Notes under the pieces: model-generated
The model's database searches: none
Told to the model about the DNA's origin: nothing
What the model saw: only the letters and a program-made list of their open reading frames with translations
Assembly: GCF_041146395.1 (NCBI RefSeq)
Contig: NC_090997.1
Location: 35,505,501-35,569,500 of the forward strand
DNA from: Eulemur rufifrons
Lineage: Eukaryota; Chordata; Mammalia; Primates; Lemuridae
DNA length: 64,000 nucleotides
Direction of reading: 5' to 3'
Translations under genes and position numbers: made by a program
In this document: positions 1 to 11,046 of the stretch, one piece after another
How the letters are laid out: every line of letters starts with the position of its first letter
Position numbering within the stretch: position 1 is the stretch's first letter

Positions 1-1172
1 CTCCAATGATCTATCCACCAAGGAAGAATCCATTGTGAGCCATTAAAAATTTAGAGATGAATTTGATCTGGTTATTTTCACCATATAATGCCATACTCAC
101 AAAAAAAAGAGGGGGAGCGAAAGAGAGAAAAGAAAATATTAATGAGGTTCAGCTGCAACCATGATTGCAAAAAATAGTATGCAGAAAGCAACAGGAAATC
201 CCCAGCAGAACATATGCCTGGGTGCAATTTCTTTTGTTCTCATTACTTTGACAATAAATCTTAATATTTTCCAGAAATTTGGATGGATATGATAAGCAAC
301 TATGTTTGTAGTAATTTGATTACATTTGTTAAATTAAAAGCAGCAAGAAAGTCATGTATTCTTTGCTATTTTGGGAACAATGGGTAACTTGAGAGACTGG
401 CATCTATACCGACTACTGTTGGTTCCTTTTAGTTCTTATTATAGATGGAATGAGGGAAAGATTGCATATTCTATGAAATCATCTTATCAGAACTATCTTA
501 CTCAATTCTTCTCTTTCTGGTATTGAATTAGTTCCATTACCTCCGCAAAACCTTTTATTAATATAATGCTACATTTGTTATGTACTTGATCCACGTCAGA
601 AACAAGAATCTTATACTTGTCACTTCAATATTTGGTACTTTGACTTAATCAGGGAAATGACATTTTAATCATTTATTATGTACTTTATCCACTATACCAT
701 AAAACTTACTGTTATTTCCTGATACTGAACTTTTATCATTGCCCTAGTACAGAGTATGAAACTATTTTTTAAAGTAATAAAAACAAATTTTAAAGCTGAT
801 ATTATAACTAATGATGAAAGTAAGTTAATACACGCTTTTGTAGTGAATTGTGCATGGTGAAGGAGAAACACAAGTAGTAGCTGTTGTAATACCTTAGATC
901 AGAGACTTTTAAGCTTTATTTCCAGCAACAGAATTTTTTCATCACATGATATCTCACATCAAAAGCTACTAAATAAAATAGATAAAGGCAAACTCTTCTG
1001 TTGGAACCTGACTTTATGGGGCCACACGTGTTTCTCCTGAGGTCCCTTACGTATCCCAAGCATGCCCTCTGAAAGGCTGCCACTGAGATCTCTATGTTCC
1101 TAGAAACTCAATGTGAAAACTGTTTTAAATGTAAGATCCTTTTTGGAATGAAACTAAGCCTTCTAGAAAAAC
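1..1172. other. Unclassified AT-rich non-coding sequence
   Basis: I see no gene, RNA or recognisable repeat here. The stretch is AT-rich with short A-runs and no long open frame. It could be old decayed repeat sequence or ordinary intergenic or intronic DNA. Confidence 0.5.
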
Positions 1173-1345
1173 TCATTATGTGCCAGTTACTTTGCACGTA
1201 TATTTTTATTTAATCCTAACCAACTCTGTAGATGGCCTATTTGTTCCCATATCGCATCTGGGGAGGCTGAAATTCAACATGATGACACCCTGTACCTGGA
1301 CATGCTGCTCATCAGTGGTGTAATCAAGATTTCAGTCCACATTAG
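1173..1345 (-). mobile_element. MIR SINE fragment
   Basis: The order of landmarks follows the reverse complement of MIR: a 'tatgtgccag' start, a 'tttaatcctaaccaac' segment, a decayed 'gaggctgaaattcaac' segment and a tail related to the tRNA-derived head. It is strongly diverged, as expected of this mammal-wide SINE. Confidence 0.65.
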
Positions 1346-1665
1346 TCCGTCCCAAAGGCTCACTTTATTTTAGTGTGTCTCCTAGAAAAAATAAAGGGGC
1401 AGGGAAGTAGCAGCAGAGCTGTGATTAGATTCTTATATAAAAATTTGTCTTTATATATTTAAAACAATTTTTTTTTTTTTTGCTCTTGTCTAGGTTAAAG
1501 ACACTCAGGTAGGTAACTGAGAGTAGAGAGGTATACAGAATGGTTACAAGACAAATAGTCTCTTTGTAAGTAAAACTTACGTGTTCCTGGGAGTGTGCTT
1601 GCCCTGATAGGGGAGAGGTGGTGGCAAACAAGTTTTTCACTGCTAAACTGTAAGAGAAATGTTGA

Positions 1666-1738
1666 GCAGTGTTTCTCAAGCCTGGCTTCCCATTAAAATC
1701 ACCTGGGAAGATTTTTAAACATAACAATGCTTTGGCAC
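1666..1738 (+). mobile_element. MER5-like hAT-Charlie fragment
   Basis: The piece begins with 'gcagtgtttctcaa' and continues through 'aaaatcacctgggaag', the typical start of the MER5 non-autonomous hAT elements. Only the first part of the element is present, and it encodes nothing. Confidence 0.55.
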
Positions 1739-2075
1739 AGGGGAAAGAAGGATTCTGACTTAATTCCTGGTGTTTTGAAAGGTGCTTTATTGGGTAGTCA
1801 GAGCTGATAGGAAGAAAGAGCTTGGTTGGAGAAAGTTTGACTGTAGAGGTACAACTTTAGATGGGCTGTGATGGAGAAAGTGTGGGTATGGGAATAAAGC
1901 GTGTAAGAGAAGTTTAAAGCATCTTTATTTCTTTGTTCAAAAAAACGTTAGAAAACTAATTTACTCACTAAAGATTTTTAGAAGTTCCTTTCCAAAATGA
2001 AGTCTATACCTAAAATGTTGACAAACTAATAAACTCTTCCTAAAGTTTCTACTTTAAATGCCCATATGTTCAAGA

Positions 2076-2352
2076 TTTTTTTTTTTTATTTTTTTCAGAG
2101 ACAGAGTCTCATTCTGTTGCCCAGGCTGGAGTGCAGTGTTTTGATCATAGCTCACTGGAGCCTCAAACTCCTTGGCTCAAGTGATCCTCCTGCTTCAGCC
2201 TCCCGAGTAGCTAATTTTTTTTTTTTCAAGATTTTGTAGAAACAGGCTTTCATTATGTTGCCCAGGTTAGTCTGGAACTCCTGGCCTCAAGCTTTCCTCC
2301 AACCTCAGCCTCCCAAAACCCTGAGATTACAGGTGTGAGCCACTGTATACAA
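2076..2352 (-). mobile_element. Alu SINE, old, reverse orientation
   Basis: A poly-T head is followed by the reverse complement of an Alu dimer: 'gttgcccaggctggag', 'agctcactggagcctc', 'cctcagcctccc', ending with 'ggtgtgagccactg'. The middle holds a second T-run where the A-rich linker lies. Divergence is high and it resembles the AluJ class. I could not identify clear target-site duplications. Confidence 0.9.
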
Positions 2353-3479
2353 CTTTGTTCCAGATTTTTAAACTGAACGAGGAAAATTATGTAACTCATG
2401 GGTAAGTCAAAACAATTGAATTATAAATTACAATTATTTTTCATCCCGATCTCAATTGAGTTTCTATTTTTCTAATTTGAGAATATTTTAAACATTAGAA
2501 AATGCTTTTAGTGATCAGATTATTTTATTATAAAATATTATCTGATGGTTTAAGATTTATTAGCTGTTCTGAACAGCTACTATACTACATCATAAAAAGA
2601 ACAAATTGTTCTAATCTTATTCATCTAATAATATAATAAAATTGGATGGCAATAGTTTTCACTGGAAATGTCTGAATAGCCAAACATTAGCAAAATTAAT
2701 GAGCTATTAATGGATTACATGAAAGACAGCATTATTCCATCTAAACTAAAACTACCGTAATGGCTTTTTTCAAACACAAACTACCTGGAAATGTTAGAAG
2801 AATTGTATTAAAAATTGTAGTAAAAATTATTAGGTCATTAAATATGAAATGTCCAATTTTGAATCAAAAGTTTAGTTTATTATATCTCAAAACAAAAATA
2901 CCTGAAGCTCTACTTTGGTAAAGTAGCTTTTTCTTTTCAAGGAAAGAAAAAAGTTCTTCTTAGAGTCACCCTTCTGCACGCTCTTATTTGTTCAACCTCA
3001 TCTGTGAAGAAGGGACTTGCTTCCCCCAACACCACTACTCATAGAAAAACCTGGAAATAGAACCATTTCCTTTGCCACCTGTTATCTTTATCTGAATTCC
3101 TTCTTAAGGACTTCCCAGAATGTGTATGACCTACGGTGACAGGGCTAATTTTCAACCAACATAATCAGTTTCTACAGAAACTCTCCAGATAGATTCAAGT
3201 ATCCTATTAACTCAGTGACATATTTGCTTTATAGAATTTAATCCACCATTTCTTAAGTTTTTTTATTTTTATCAATAATATGAACAAATTATACATAACA
3301 ATTAAAAATATGAAAAATATATGGGCCAATCAAATAGTCTTCATAAAAAAATTTAATGTCTGATTTCCAATATAATTGCTTTACGTTTAATGTATTTTTA
3401 TAAGGCCTTTAAGCTGGGCTAACTTACACAACTAGAATATTATAGCCACAAAACCAGGCACGTTTAAATGTTGTCTCTC
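2353..3479. other. Unclassified AT-rich non-coding sequence
   Basis: No gene or recognisable repeat is visible. The segment has many A and T runs and no long open frame. Confidence 0.45.
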
Positions 3480-3670
3480 TCACATATTAGTTCTATAACC
3501 TTGGACAAATCACAACTTCACTGAGCTTCATTTTCCATTATCAGTAAGAGGACAGTAATACCATACTTGGACTTCCTACCACAAGTCATTATTGTAAAAA
3601 TAAAATAAAATAATTTATGTAATGATAATTAGTACATGATAGAGTTGTATATAAATGTTTTTATTATCAG
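3480..3670 (+). mobile_element. MIR SINE
   Basis: Landmarks of MIR appear in order: 'aaccttggacaaatcac', 'gagcttcattttcc', an 'agtaataccatac' segment and a tail near 'ataaatgttttattatc'. It is diverged and lacks the tRNA-like head. Confidence 0.65.
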
Positions 3671-4041
3671 TGTGTTGAGTGTGAGAGCTTCATTTTGCGC
3701 TGACTTCACAGATACACTTTTGATACTGTAAGTGCCCAATTGTATACAACGCTATGCTCCCAATAGCAAGACTGTAAATGCCAAGAAGCAGAGGAGGCAG
3801 GGAAAGCAGGGCCCCTAACATAATAGATTATATACTCAAAAATATGATTTAATAAATAATACCTTTTAAACTAGTTTTCAACAGTTCACATTTAGAATTC
3901 TCCCAAAATTAAGCCTGAATTTTAAGGTAAAGGACAGGCAATTATGTTTCTTATGTTGAGCTAGACACATTCATTTAATTTTTTAGTTTTTTTTATTTTT
4001 TGGAGTTTTAGAGATCCCTAAAATATAAGCCTGATAAATTT

Positions 4042-4115
4042 CTCCCCATTTTGTAGGTGAGCAAACTGAGAAATAGAGAAGCTGGGTGACTCCCACATGA
4101 TGGAACACAGTGAAG
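4042..4115 (-). mobile_element. Short MIR fragment
   Basis: The segment 'ccccattttgtaggtgagc' followed by 'aaactgagaaatagagaagc' matches the conserved core of MIR in reverse orientation. Only the core is recognisable. Confidence 0.55.
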
Positions 4116-7100
4116 GGTAAAGTGCACGTAGAGCCTTACCCCTCACCCTGCCTGCACAGTCTGGTGGGCCCCACAGTGACTTTCCAGTTTGGACTCAACC
4201 CCCACCTGATCCCTAACCAAAGTGCCCTTTCCTGACTTACCCTGCAAACACATGTGTTTCGTGTTTGTAGCTGGATGTTATTTCACGTATTGCTGGAACA
4301 TTTTGTCTACTGTTATATAATTAAACTGGAAGAAATCCTCTGTGGACTGTGGAAAAGCAAAATGACCACAAGATCATCAACAGTTTTTTAAATATTAATA
4401 CTTAAATGATAGTGTATATTTGGTTAGTCACACAAAAATATTGTCCCAATTTTGTTTATATTAAGTTTAATGTTTGGAAAAAAAAATCTGTGTCTTATTT
4501 TACAATTTCTTTTTTTTTTGCCTACAGCATACCAATACTTAACAAGATAGTATAGAAGCTTGTGTTGTCTAATAATGATGGTGCTAGGTCATAGAAGAAA
4601 AGAGATCATCCTCACTGTGAATATATTGTTAAAATTCCCAAGATGCTGGCCCAAAACCTATTTCTTTTGTTTATAAATTCATTTTGTTTTAGGTGGAATA
4701 ATTCAAACCATCATTTGTCACATTGAATAGCGGTGACATTTCTGTTCAGAGTCAAAAAGTTTAAATGGGATGGGGTTCCCTGGAAATTTTCCCTCCCTTT
4801 AATTTTAAAAGAATGTCAGAATGTTCTCTGTTCCCTTCCATCGAGTCATGCGCTTTCCAGTAAAACACCAACTGAAGGGGGAAAAAGGGAAAAATTGAGT
4901 TACAAAGAAGGATTCATTTGTCTTTTCTCTTAAAGATGTCTATCAACTTTTGGTTTATCTACACTCAGATCATTTTTCATTTTAAGACAAGAAAGAAATT
5001 TTTCATAATGAATATGGTCACATTCATTCTGACAAATCAGAGGTTAATATTTAAAGTTACCCCCGGACAAACGCTAAACCTGCCAAAACCAGTAGATTCA
5101 AGATGTGCTGTTACTCAATTACTCACTGAAGTACCCAGAAGCTTGACTTTGCTGATGTTCACATGTACTTTTTTCTGTTGAATATACTAGCTCACGCCAG
5201 TGGAGATTTAATACCACATGCTTGTGCTTGGTTGAGAGTTCTGATTTGAAGTCTTCTTGGCAAAATATAGCTGTTTATTTCAAGATTTTTTTCCTCCTTG
5301 CTCTTCTAACTTTTTTCTTAAATCTACTGCAAGAAAAAATAATTTTATTTAATTTTTAAAAAGCATGGGCCTATAGTACTAAGAAATTCTTGATGAATTT
5401 TAGTTTCCCACACAGATTATGAACCACATAGGTAATCAACAAAAAGTGGCCAATCATTTAAGTGAATTTAAAAGTGTCTGTTAATATGTTTCTTTGTTAT
5501 TGTGTAGTACATTCATGTCAAAGGCATAAAATAGGAAACACATATTCTTGGCTATGTCCTTTTTCATGGGGAAGACAATAATGCCCATGATGGGAAGTCA
5601 CCAAAAAAAATCTACAACTGATAACACTGATGGTCTTCCCCTTAGGTTGCAACTACAAGTAGCTCTCTTGCTGTCCAACAAAAAGAAATCGAAAAGAATC
5701 ATGAAGTCAATGTCAGAAAAAGAAAAATGCCTCAGCCTAGGAAAAGCCAACCCAGATTCCTGCCAAATCATTTAGTATAATCAAGTCAATCAATCAACCA
5801 ATAAAAAACTGCCAGGGGAGTAATAATAAAGGGGTTTACATGGAACCAAGAATGATAGCACAGTGATGGATATCTTACTTACAGGATTGTTTTTCAACAC
5901 TTATCTCTCTAATGCCGTGTTGGGGTTTCATGGACATGATATATATTCCCAATTGAATGGGGGGTGGACTTTTTGGTGAAAGTTTTAGCATTTGATTCAA
6001 CTTACAGAGTTTATAATAAATGTAATTGATCCATCACTATTTCTATATAGAGATCTATAAAATTTATTATCTCCAAGCAAGCTGGAAGGTAGATACATAA
6101 ACCAAACAAAATTAAAATAAAGAACTTGTGTCAAATGTGTGCTTGAGGTGTGTGGGTGTGTGTGTATGTTTGTGTATACATTTGTACACACATAAACATA
6201 CCTACACTGCCCTCCTCTAGCTGGGATGGCTAACATGACCCCAAACTATTGATTGAAAAGTGATAAATCCAAGCTTCTCTCTCTTTATTGAGAAACCTAA
6301 AGACATATTTTTACCCAATACTTTTGTGTGAATACTCAGACACAGTGGAAGGGAAATAAGACAGATGATTGGGGTCAGACAAAAAATAAAAAGTTCAATA
6401 AGTTATATTTCTTGTTTTTTAAAAATCTCTGAAATTAACAGGACTGGAGAGAAAAAATTTATTGATGTCAAAATATCATAAACTTTTCTCAGTCTGACTT
6501 ATGGGAAGTCTGGGCAGTATTTCCCCAAGTGAGAACTGGGTCCTGTGGTTTAGGGTAATTTTATTAACTAAATGGCTGATCTATTCTAATTAATTCCCAA
6601 GTCAGGGCATTTCATGAGAGTAAAGCCTCTTTGAAGCAGACGTACATCTAAGTGTCCACAAAGACAGCATCTTCAGGCAGATAGCTACTCAATCAGTGGT
6701 CTGCCAAATCTTTAGCCCATATTGAGAATTAAGAGCTCTCAAGTGCAAAGTGCTAGAGAACTGTTAGCAGTGGTGAAGCTCTCCGATCCTGTTTTGGATT
6801 ATAGCAGTTACTGTGGTTAATGGAGAAGGAGCAGGCTGTCCAGGTACGTGGAGAGTATTGACATCAAGGACTTCATTGAAACCACATATGACAGTAGAGC
6901 TGTGGAGGCAACTTTGGTGTGACATGTTAGGACAGTGCTACCTCTCTGCAAACTGCCTTGAGTTGGGTCTCAGCATAACAATAGAAGTGACATTATTAAG
7001 GACCAATCTAAAGGTTTCAGGAACGGGAGGGATACAACTTCAGGAAGCCATTGGCATGAATTACTTTGGGAAGCATAGGAACAATGGAGGCTTCCTGGGT

Positions 7101-8426
7101 ACTTTGGCAAAATGAATCGGCCTTACTGGGAAGGATCTGTGACCTTTCTCCCATTGAGGGTTAGAACCCAGGTATCTTGGACTGTAGCTGACATGTGAAA
7201 GACTGAAAATATGCTGACCTTTTATTTCTACTTGATGGTACGCATATTTCTGAGTGTCATCCCTTCTGGTGCTTTACATCACATAGTATATGCCAGCCCA
7301 TATACCATGTGATACAATGCCAGGTTTGATGACAGAGAGTCAGAACGAGTTTCTCATCTTCATCCATTGCTTTTTGTATCATTATTGCTTGAGTGAGAAG
7401 TTTATGAACCTTGACTCTCCCAAATGATATGAGAACACACCATACATATTTCTCCCATGTACATAATTAAACAGGCTCATATTTTTTTCATGTATGATTT
7501 CTTCAAACAACTTTGAGTTTATAAATTTGAATTCAATTTAACCAAAAATTTTGAGAATGAACTATATTGGTGTTGGAATAGATCATGTAGGCAATAACAA
7601 AATGCTCAACTTACCCAGCTGGTCCTCTTACTATGGTTTAAGGCTAAGATACTTACACAAATAATTTCAACGTAGAGCAGAATGTGTACTGGTTCAATCA
7701 GGGCAATATGTCATTATTTTCCCTTCCTCATGTAACAACTTATTTTAACTTTCCCCAAGTGCTTTTTTCTTTATATGTTTATAAAATATACTGCAGCCTT
7801 TAACATTTATGTATGCTTGAAGTAATCTAGTTTGTTATTTCTTCAAAGGAAAATGTTAGTTTATACTTTCCAATAGTCTGACATTTGAAGTGTTGAATTC
7901 TCTCTACCAAAAAAAAAAAATATTGTAGTGAAATTGCTCACAAGACCTTGTCATTACATCTCAATTTCATAAAAACAAACTCCTTTGCCTTTAGTAATTG
8001 CAAGTAGAAGGTGAAATGTTTATAGAGGATGATAACTACTAAGATGGCTTTAATTTTATTTTTGCTATATGACCTTATTTTTTGATGGTTTCATTTCAAA
8101 CCAAACACCATGACCTTCCCCAATTTCAGGAAAATTTTCTCTGTTATTGCTTCATCTTAGAATTATAGTTTTTTTAGCACATCTTTCCATCTGGAAGTGA
8201 ATCACCCAGTGATGTCCATGTGCCACACCAACTGAAGTCAATCTGAGGCCTGTCTTCCATGGCCCTGCCAAACATGAGGGTAGTCCAAGCCACAAGGTAT
8301 TGGCTTTCCTATTTGATTAACAAGGACAATACTTAAATTTTACATCATATTTTAAGGTCAACATTTAAGGCAAAAGGCCTTCATTTATCCTATCCCTAAT
8401 AAAATAGTCAAATGTAAATGTGAATT
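4116..8426. other. Unclassified non-coding sequence
   Basis: I recognise no gene or clear repeat. An imperfect TG-rich stretch lies at about 6141-6182. The part at 6640-7130 is less AT-rich and holds a 100-codon open frame (6813-7115) that resembles no protein family I know and has no evident promoter or splice context, so I treat it as chance. Confidence 0.4.
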
Positions 8427-8440
8427 AAAATTGAGAGCTG
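8427..8440 (+). repeat. Left target-site duplication of L1 insertion
   Basis: The 14 bases 'aaaattgagagctg' here occur again, unchanged, at 8969-8982. They bracket the L1 sequence at 8441-8968 and mark its integration site. Confidence 0.9.
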
Positions 8441-8637
8441 TTGAGCATTTTTCTATATGTTTGTTAGCCATTAGTCTAGCTTCTTTTGAAAAGTTTCTGT
8501 TCATGTCCTTTGCCCACTTTTTGATATGGTTGTTTGATTTTTTTTCTTGCTGATTTTCCTGAGTTCTATATAGATTCTAGTTAACAGCCCTTTATTGGAT
8601 GTGTAGCACGTGAATATTTTCTCCCATTCTGAAGGCT
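8441..8637 (-). mobile_element. Inverted 5' segment of a truncated L1
   Basis: Read on the minus strand this is the end region of L1 ORF2, with recognisable stretches such as 'ttgcccactttttgatatgg' and 'attttctcccattctgaagg' on the plus strand. It lies directly against a plus-strand L1 3' end. That head-to-head arrangement is the known product of twin priming during L1 integration. No coding capacity remains. Confidence 0.85.
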
Positions 8638-8968
8638 AATCTAGCACCTCTTGTATTATCCTGGACAGAGCTGAAGCCCATTCTACCAAGTGAGGTATCA
8701 CAAGAATGGAAAAACAAGCAGCACATGTACTCACCATCAAATTGGTATTAACTGATAAACACTTATGTGCACATACAGTAGTAACATTCATTGGGTATCA
8801 GTCAGGTGGGAGGGGAGAGAAGGGAAGGAGTATATTCACACCTAATGGGTGCAGTGTGCACCGTCTGGGGGATGGACACACTTGAACCTCTGACTTGGTT
8901 GGGACAAAGGCAATATATGTAACCTAAACATTTTTACCCCCATAATATGCTGAAATAAAAAAAATTAT
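8638..8968 (+). mobile_element. L1 3' end, strepsirrhine-type 3' UTR
   Basis: This begins in the last part of ORF2 ('ttgtattatcctggacagag') and runs through the 3' UTR to 'cataatatgctgaaataaa' and an A-rich tail. The same 3' UTR occurs at 17918-18256 with roughly 85% identity by eye. Together with the inverted piece before it, it forms one insertion bounded by perfect 14-bp duplications. Confidence 0.9.
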
Positions 8969-8982
8969 AAAATTGAGAGCTG
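8969..8982 (+). repeat. Right target-site duplication of L1 insertion
   Basis: Exact copy of 8427-8440, immediately after the A-rich tail. Confidence 0.9.
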
Positions 8983-10279
8983 CTTCATTTTGGGAAATGG
9001 ATAATTTCTGTCTGATTTTCTCCCTTTCCTGATAAAAATCTCATTGAATTTCATTTATTATTCTTTTATGGTGTGAATTTCTCCTCTATTCCTTAAACTA
9101 AAATTTAAAAATTACTTGACAATTAGAAATAACCTAGGTGCCACCATATCTCAATAAAACATCTACCAAAGGACCCAGTGGGTTTAAGAAGATAATGAGA
9201 AAATTTCAGACCACACACATATACCAGCTCTGTTATCAACAATATCAGTAGCCACAGTTCTTATTGCCCATGCAATTTCTTTTTGTTTGTAAGGTTTATA
9301 CCTTGTTTATGAAGGTCACTATCACTGAAGATCTTATTAAGTAAAAGCAGGGATAATAGCTATAATTCCATTTATATCTCAAACTTACATAAACCTTGGA
9401 ATAAAATGCTCTGTGGATCTGTTTTATGTTTTCAAAAAATTATCTTCTTTATTTTTCCCTACTGTATTAGATGTAGAATGTGAGTTTTCTATCATACATG
9501 ATTCCTTAAAGCAAGTACACTAAGTTCAAAGAATAGAAAGCACAGTGAGATTTATTTTCTACAATATATTTTGTGTAGAGCATGTATTATTAAATATATG
9601 TTCATATGTCAGTCTATGTATTAGTTTTTATGTTTGCTTAAGTTCTCCAGGAATCAGAGACTGAGACAAGAGTTTGCATGTAGGCAAGTCATCTGGGAAG
9701 TGACCTCATGGTATAGAACAAACGACCTTAGAGAGTGAAAGAAGTGTAGTAACTAGTGTTACTTCTTGGTCACTGCTCTGCCTGATACATGCTCAATCTG
9801 GCCAATCTGTCTGAAAGAAAAAACAAAGTGGGTATATGTCAACTATGGTGGTATACCTCCTCGTAGAAAATTGTCCTTTGGGCAGCAACTACCATATATG
9901 TCAAGGTCACACACATGTGTGATGACTAACTGAGTGCCTGTGGGCATCCCACCTGTGTCAGGAAAGCCCGAGAGAGCAGAAAACAAGAGAAAACACTGCT
10001 GGATTGAGGTGAGGCTCTTCTGCAAGCAAAGCAGGATGAAGTCTGTGCAGATGTGGCTACAGATTTGAATATAGACAAGATGAGATCTAGAACATCTGAG
10101 GCTGTAGATGACCAACATTCTTATATTTTCCAGCCTTCTGACTTGTACATAATTGCTAAGTCCTCTCTATAAGTCCTTCAGAGTTGAATGCCCAAAATGG
10201 GTTCCTTAGAATACTTACATAATAATGAGCTGTAACACCCCTCCCAAAAAGTGTTCTATATTCAAATACGAATAAGAAA
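8983..10279. other. Unclassified non-coding sequence
   Basis: No gene is visible. The part at 9640-9800 ('ctgagacaagagtttgcatg', 'catctgggaagtgacctcat') has the look of an old interspersed repeat, but I cannot name its family. Confidence 0.4.
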
Positions 10280-10281
10280 TA

Positions 10282-10554
10282 CAACCGACCCTTAACAACA
10301 TGGGTTTGAACTGTGCGAGGCCCACTTATACAGGGATTTTTTTCAATAAATATAGAGTTTCTCCCTATTGGCAGGTTCCCCATCCACAACCAAACACACA
10401 CCGAAAATACAGAAATAGTGAGAAGAAAAACAGAAGCCAATTTTTCATATCCCATGGGTTCCACAGGGCCAACTGTGGGGCTTGAGTATGCAAGGATTTT
10501 GGTATATGAGGGTGGTCCTGGAATCAATCCCCTGCAGATACCGAGGGATGACTG
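10282..10554. mobile_element. Short Tigger-type DNA transposon
   Basis: The left end ('caaccgacccttaacaacat', then 'gggtttgaactg') matches one group of Tigger termini. The right end, reversed ('cagtcatccctcggtatctg'), matches MER2-type termini. A TA dinucleotide precedes the left end (10280-10281) and CA follows the right end, consistent with a decayed TA duplication. At about 270 bp it is non-autonomous and has no transposase. The mixed ends may mean a composite family or an old recombination. Confidence 0.75.
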
Positions 10555-10574
10555 CACTCAGCTAAACAAAGTAT

Positions 10575-10662
10575 TGTCAGTGGCTGCTATAATGGCAGCA
10601 GAGTGTGTAGTGGAGATCATATGGCTCAAAAAGCCAGTAATGTTTACTATGTGGCCCTTTCT
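10575..10662 (+). mobile_element. hAT-Charlie fragment (MER58-like)
   Basis: The segments 'gtggctgctataatggcagc', 'gagatcatatggctc' and 'tgtttactatgtggcccttt' follow the order of the 3' part of a hAT non-autonomous element that I associate with MER58. The terminal 15 or so bases are missing, cut off near the L1 tail that follows. Confidence 0.55.
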
Positions 10663-10704
10663 GATGGGCACACAAGTGCACAGAGGGAAGTAAAAGCCAT
10701 TGGA

Positions 10705-10960
10705 AATCAAGCAAGGGGGAGGAGTGAGGAAAGGAGGGGCAAAAACCCACTTAACAGGTACAGTGAACACTATCTGGGTGATGAGCACATTTATAACCCC
10801 AACTCAAGCCATGTAACAAAAACACTTGTACCCTCTTATTATTTTGATATATCTAGATGTGTGTTATATAGAGAGAATCCCATTCCCCCATCTCCTTATT
10901 ATTTTGAAATTCAAAAATTTTAAAAAATAAAAGTTAGAAATTATAAAAAAGAAAACATAT
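10705..10960 (+). mobile_element. L1 3' UTR fragment
   Basis: The order 'gggggaggagtgagg', 'gtgaacactatctgggtgat', 'ccatgtaacaaaaacacttg' and an A-rich tail matches an older primate L1 3' UTR. The tail is interrupted at about 10846-10891 by sequence copied from just downstream; see the paired repeat entries. Confidence 0.7.
10846..10889 (+). repeat. 44-bp direct repeat, copy 1
   Basis: This 44-bp segment recurs at 11003-11046 with a single difference (t for c in 'gttatatag' versus 'gttacatag'). It is flanked here by two copies of 'cttattattttga', one before (about 10835) and one after (about 10894), as if a block had been inserted into the L1 tail. Confidence 0.9.
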
Positions 10961-11002
10961 GGCAACTTGTATTCCCCAAATTACCCAGATCTTAGTACTT
11001 AT

Positions 11003-11046
11003 GATATATCTAGATGTGTGTTACATAGAGAGAATCCCATTCCCCC
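11003..11046 (+). repeat. 44-bp direct repeat, copy 2
   Basis: Partner of 10846-10889. It lies outside the L1 tail and so is the likelier source of the copied block. Confidence 0.9.

Noticed and set aside
6813..7115. 100-codon open frame in a less AT-rich stretch
   Set aside because: The translation resembles no known family, and there are no splice or promoter signals I trust.
10156..10693. Overlapping frames of 126-133 codons on both strands
   Set aside because: They lie across a Tigger-type element and a hAT fragment and are not conserved coding sequence as far as I can see.
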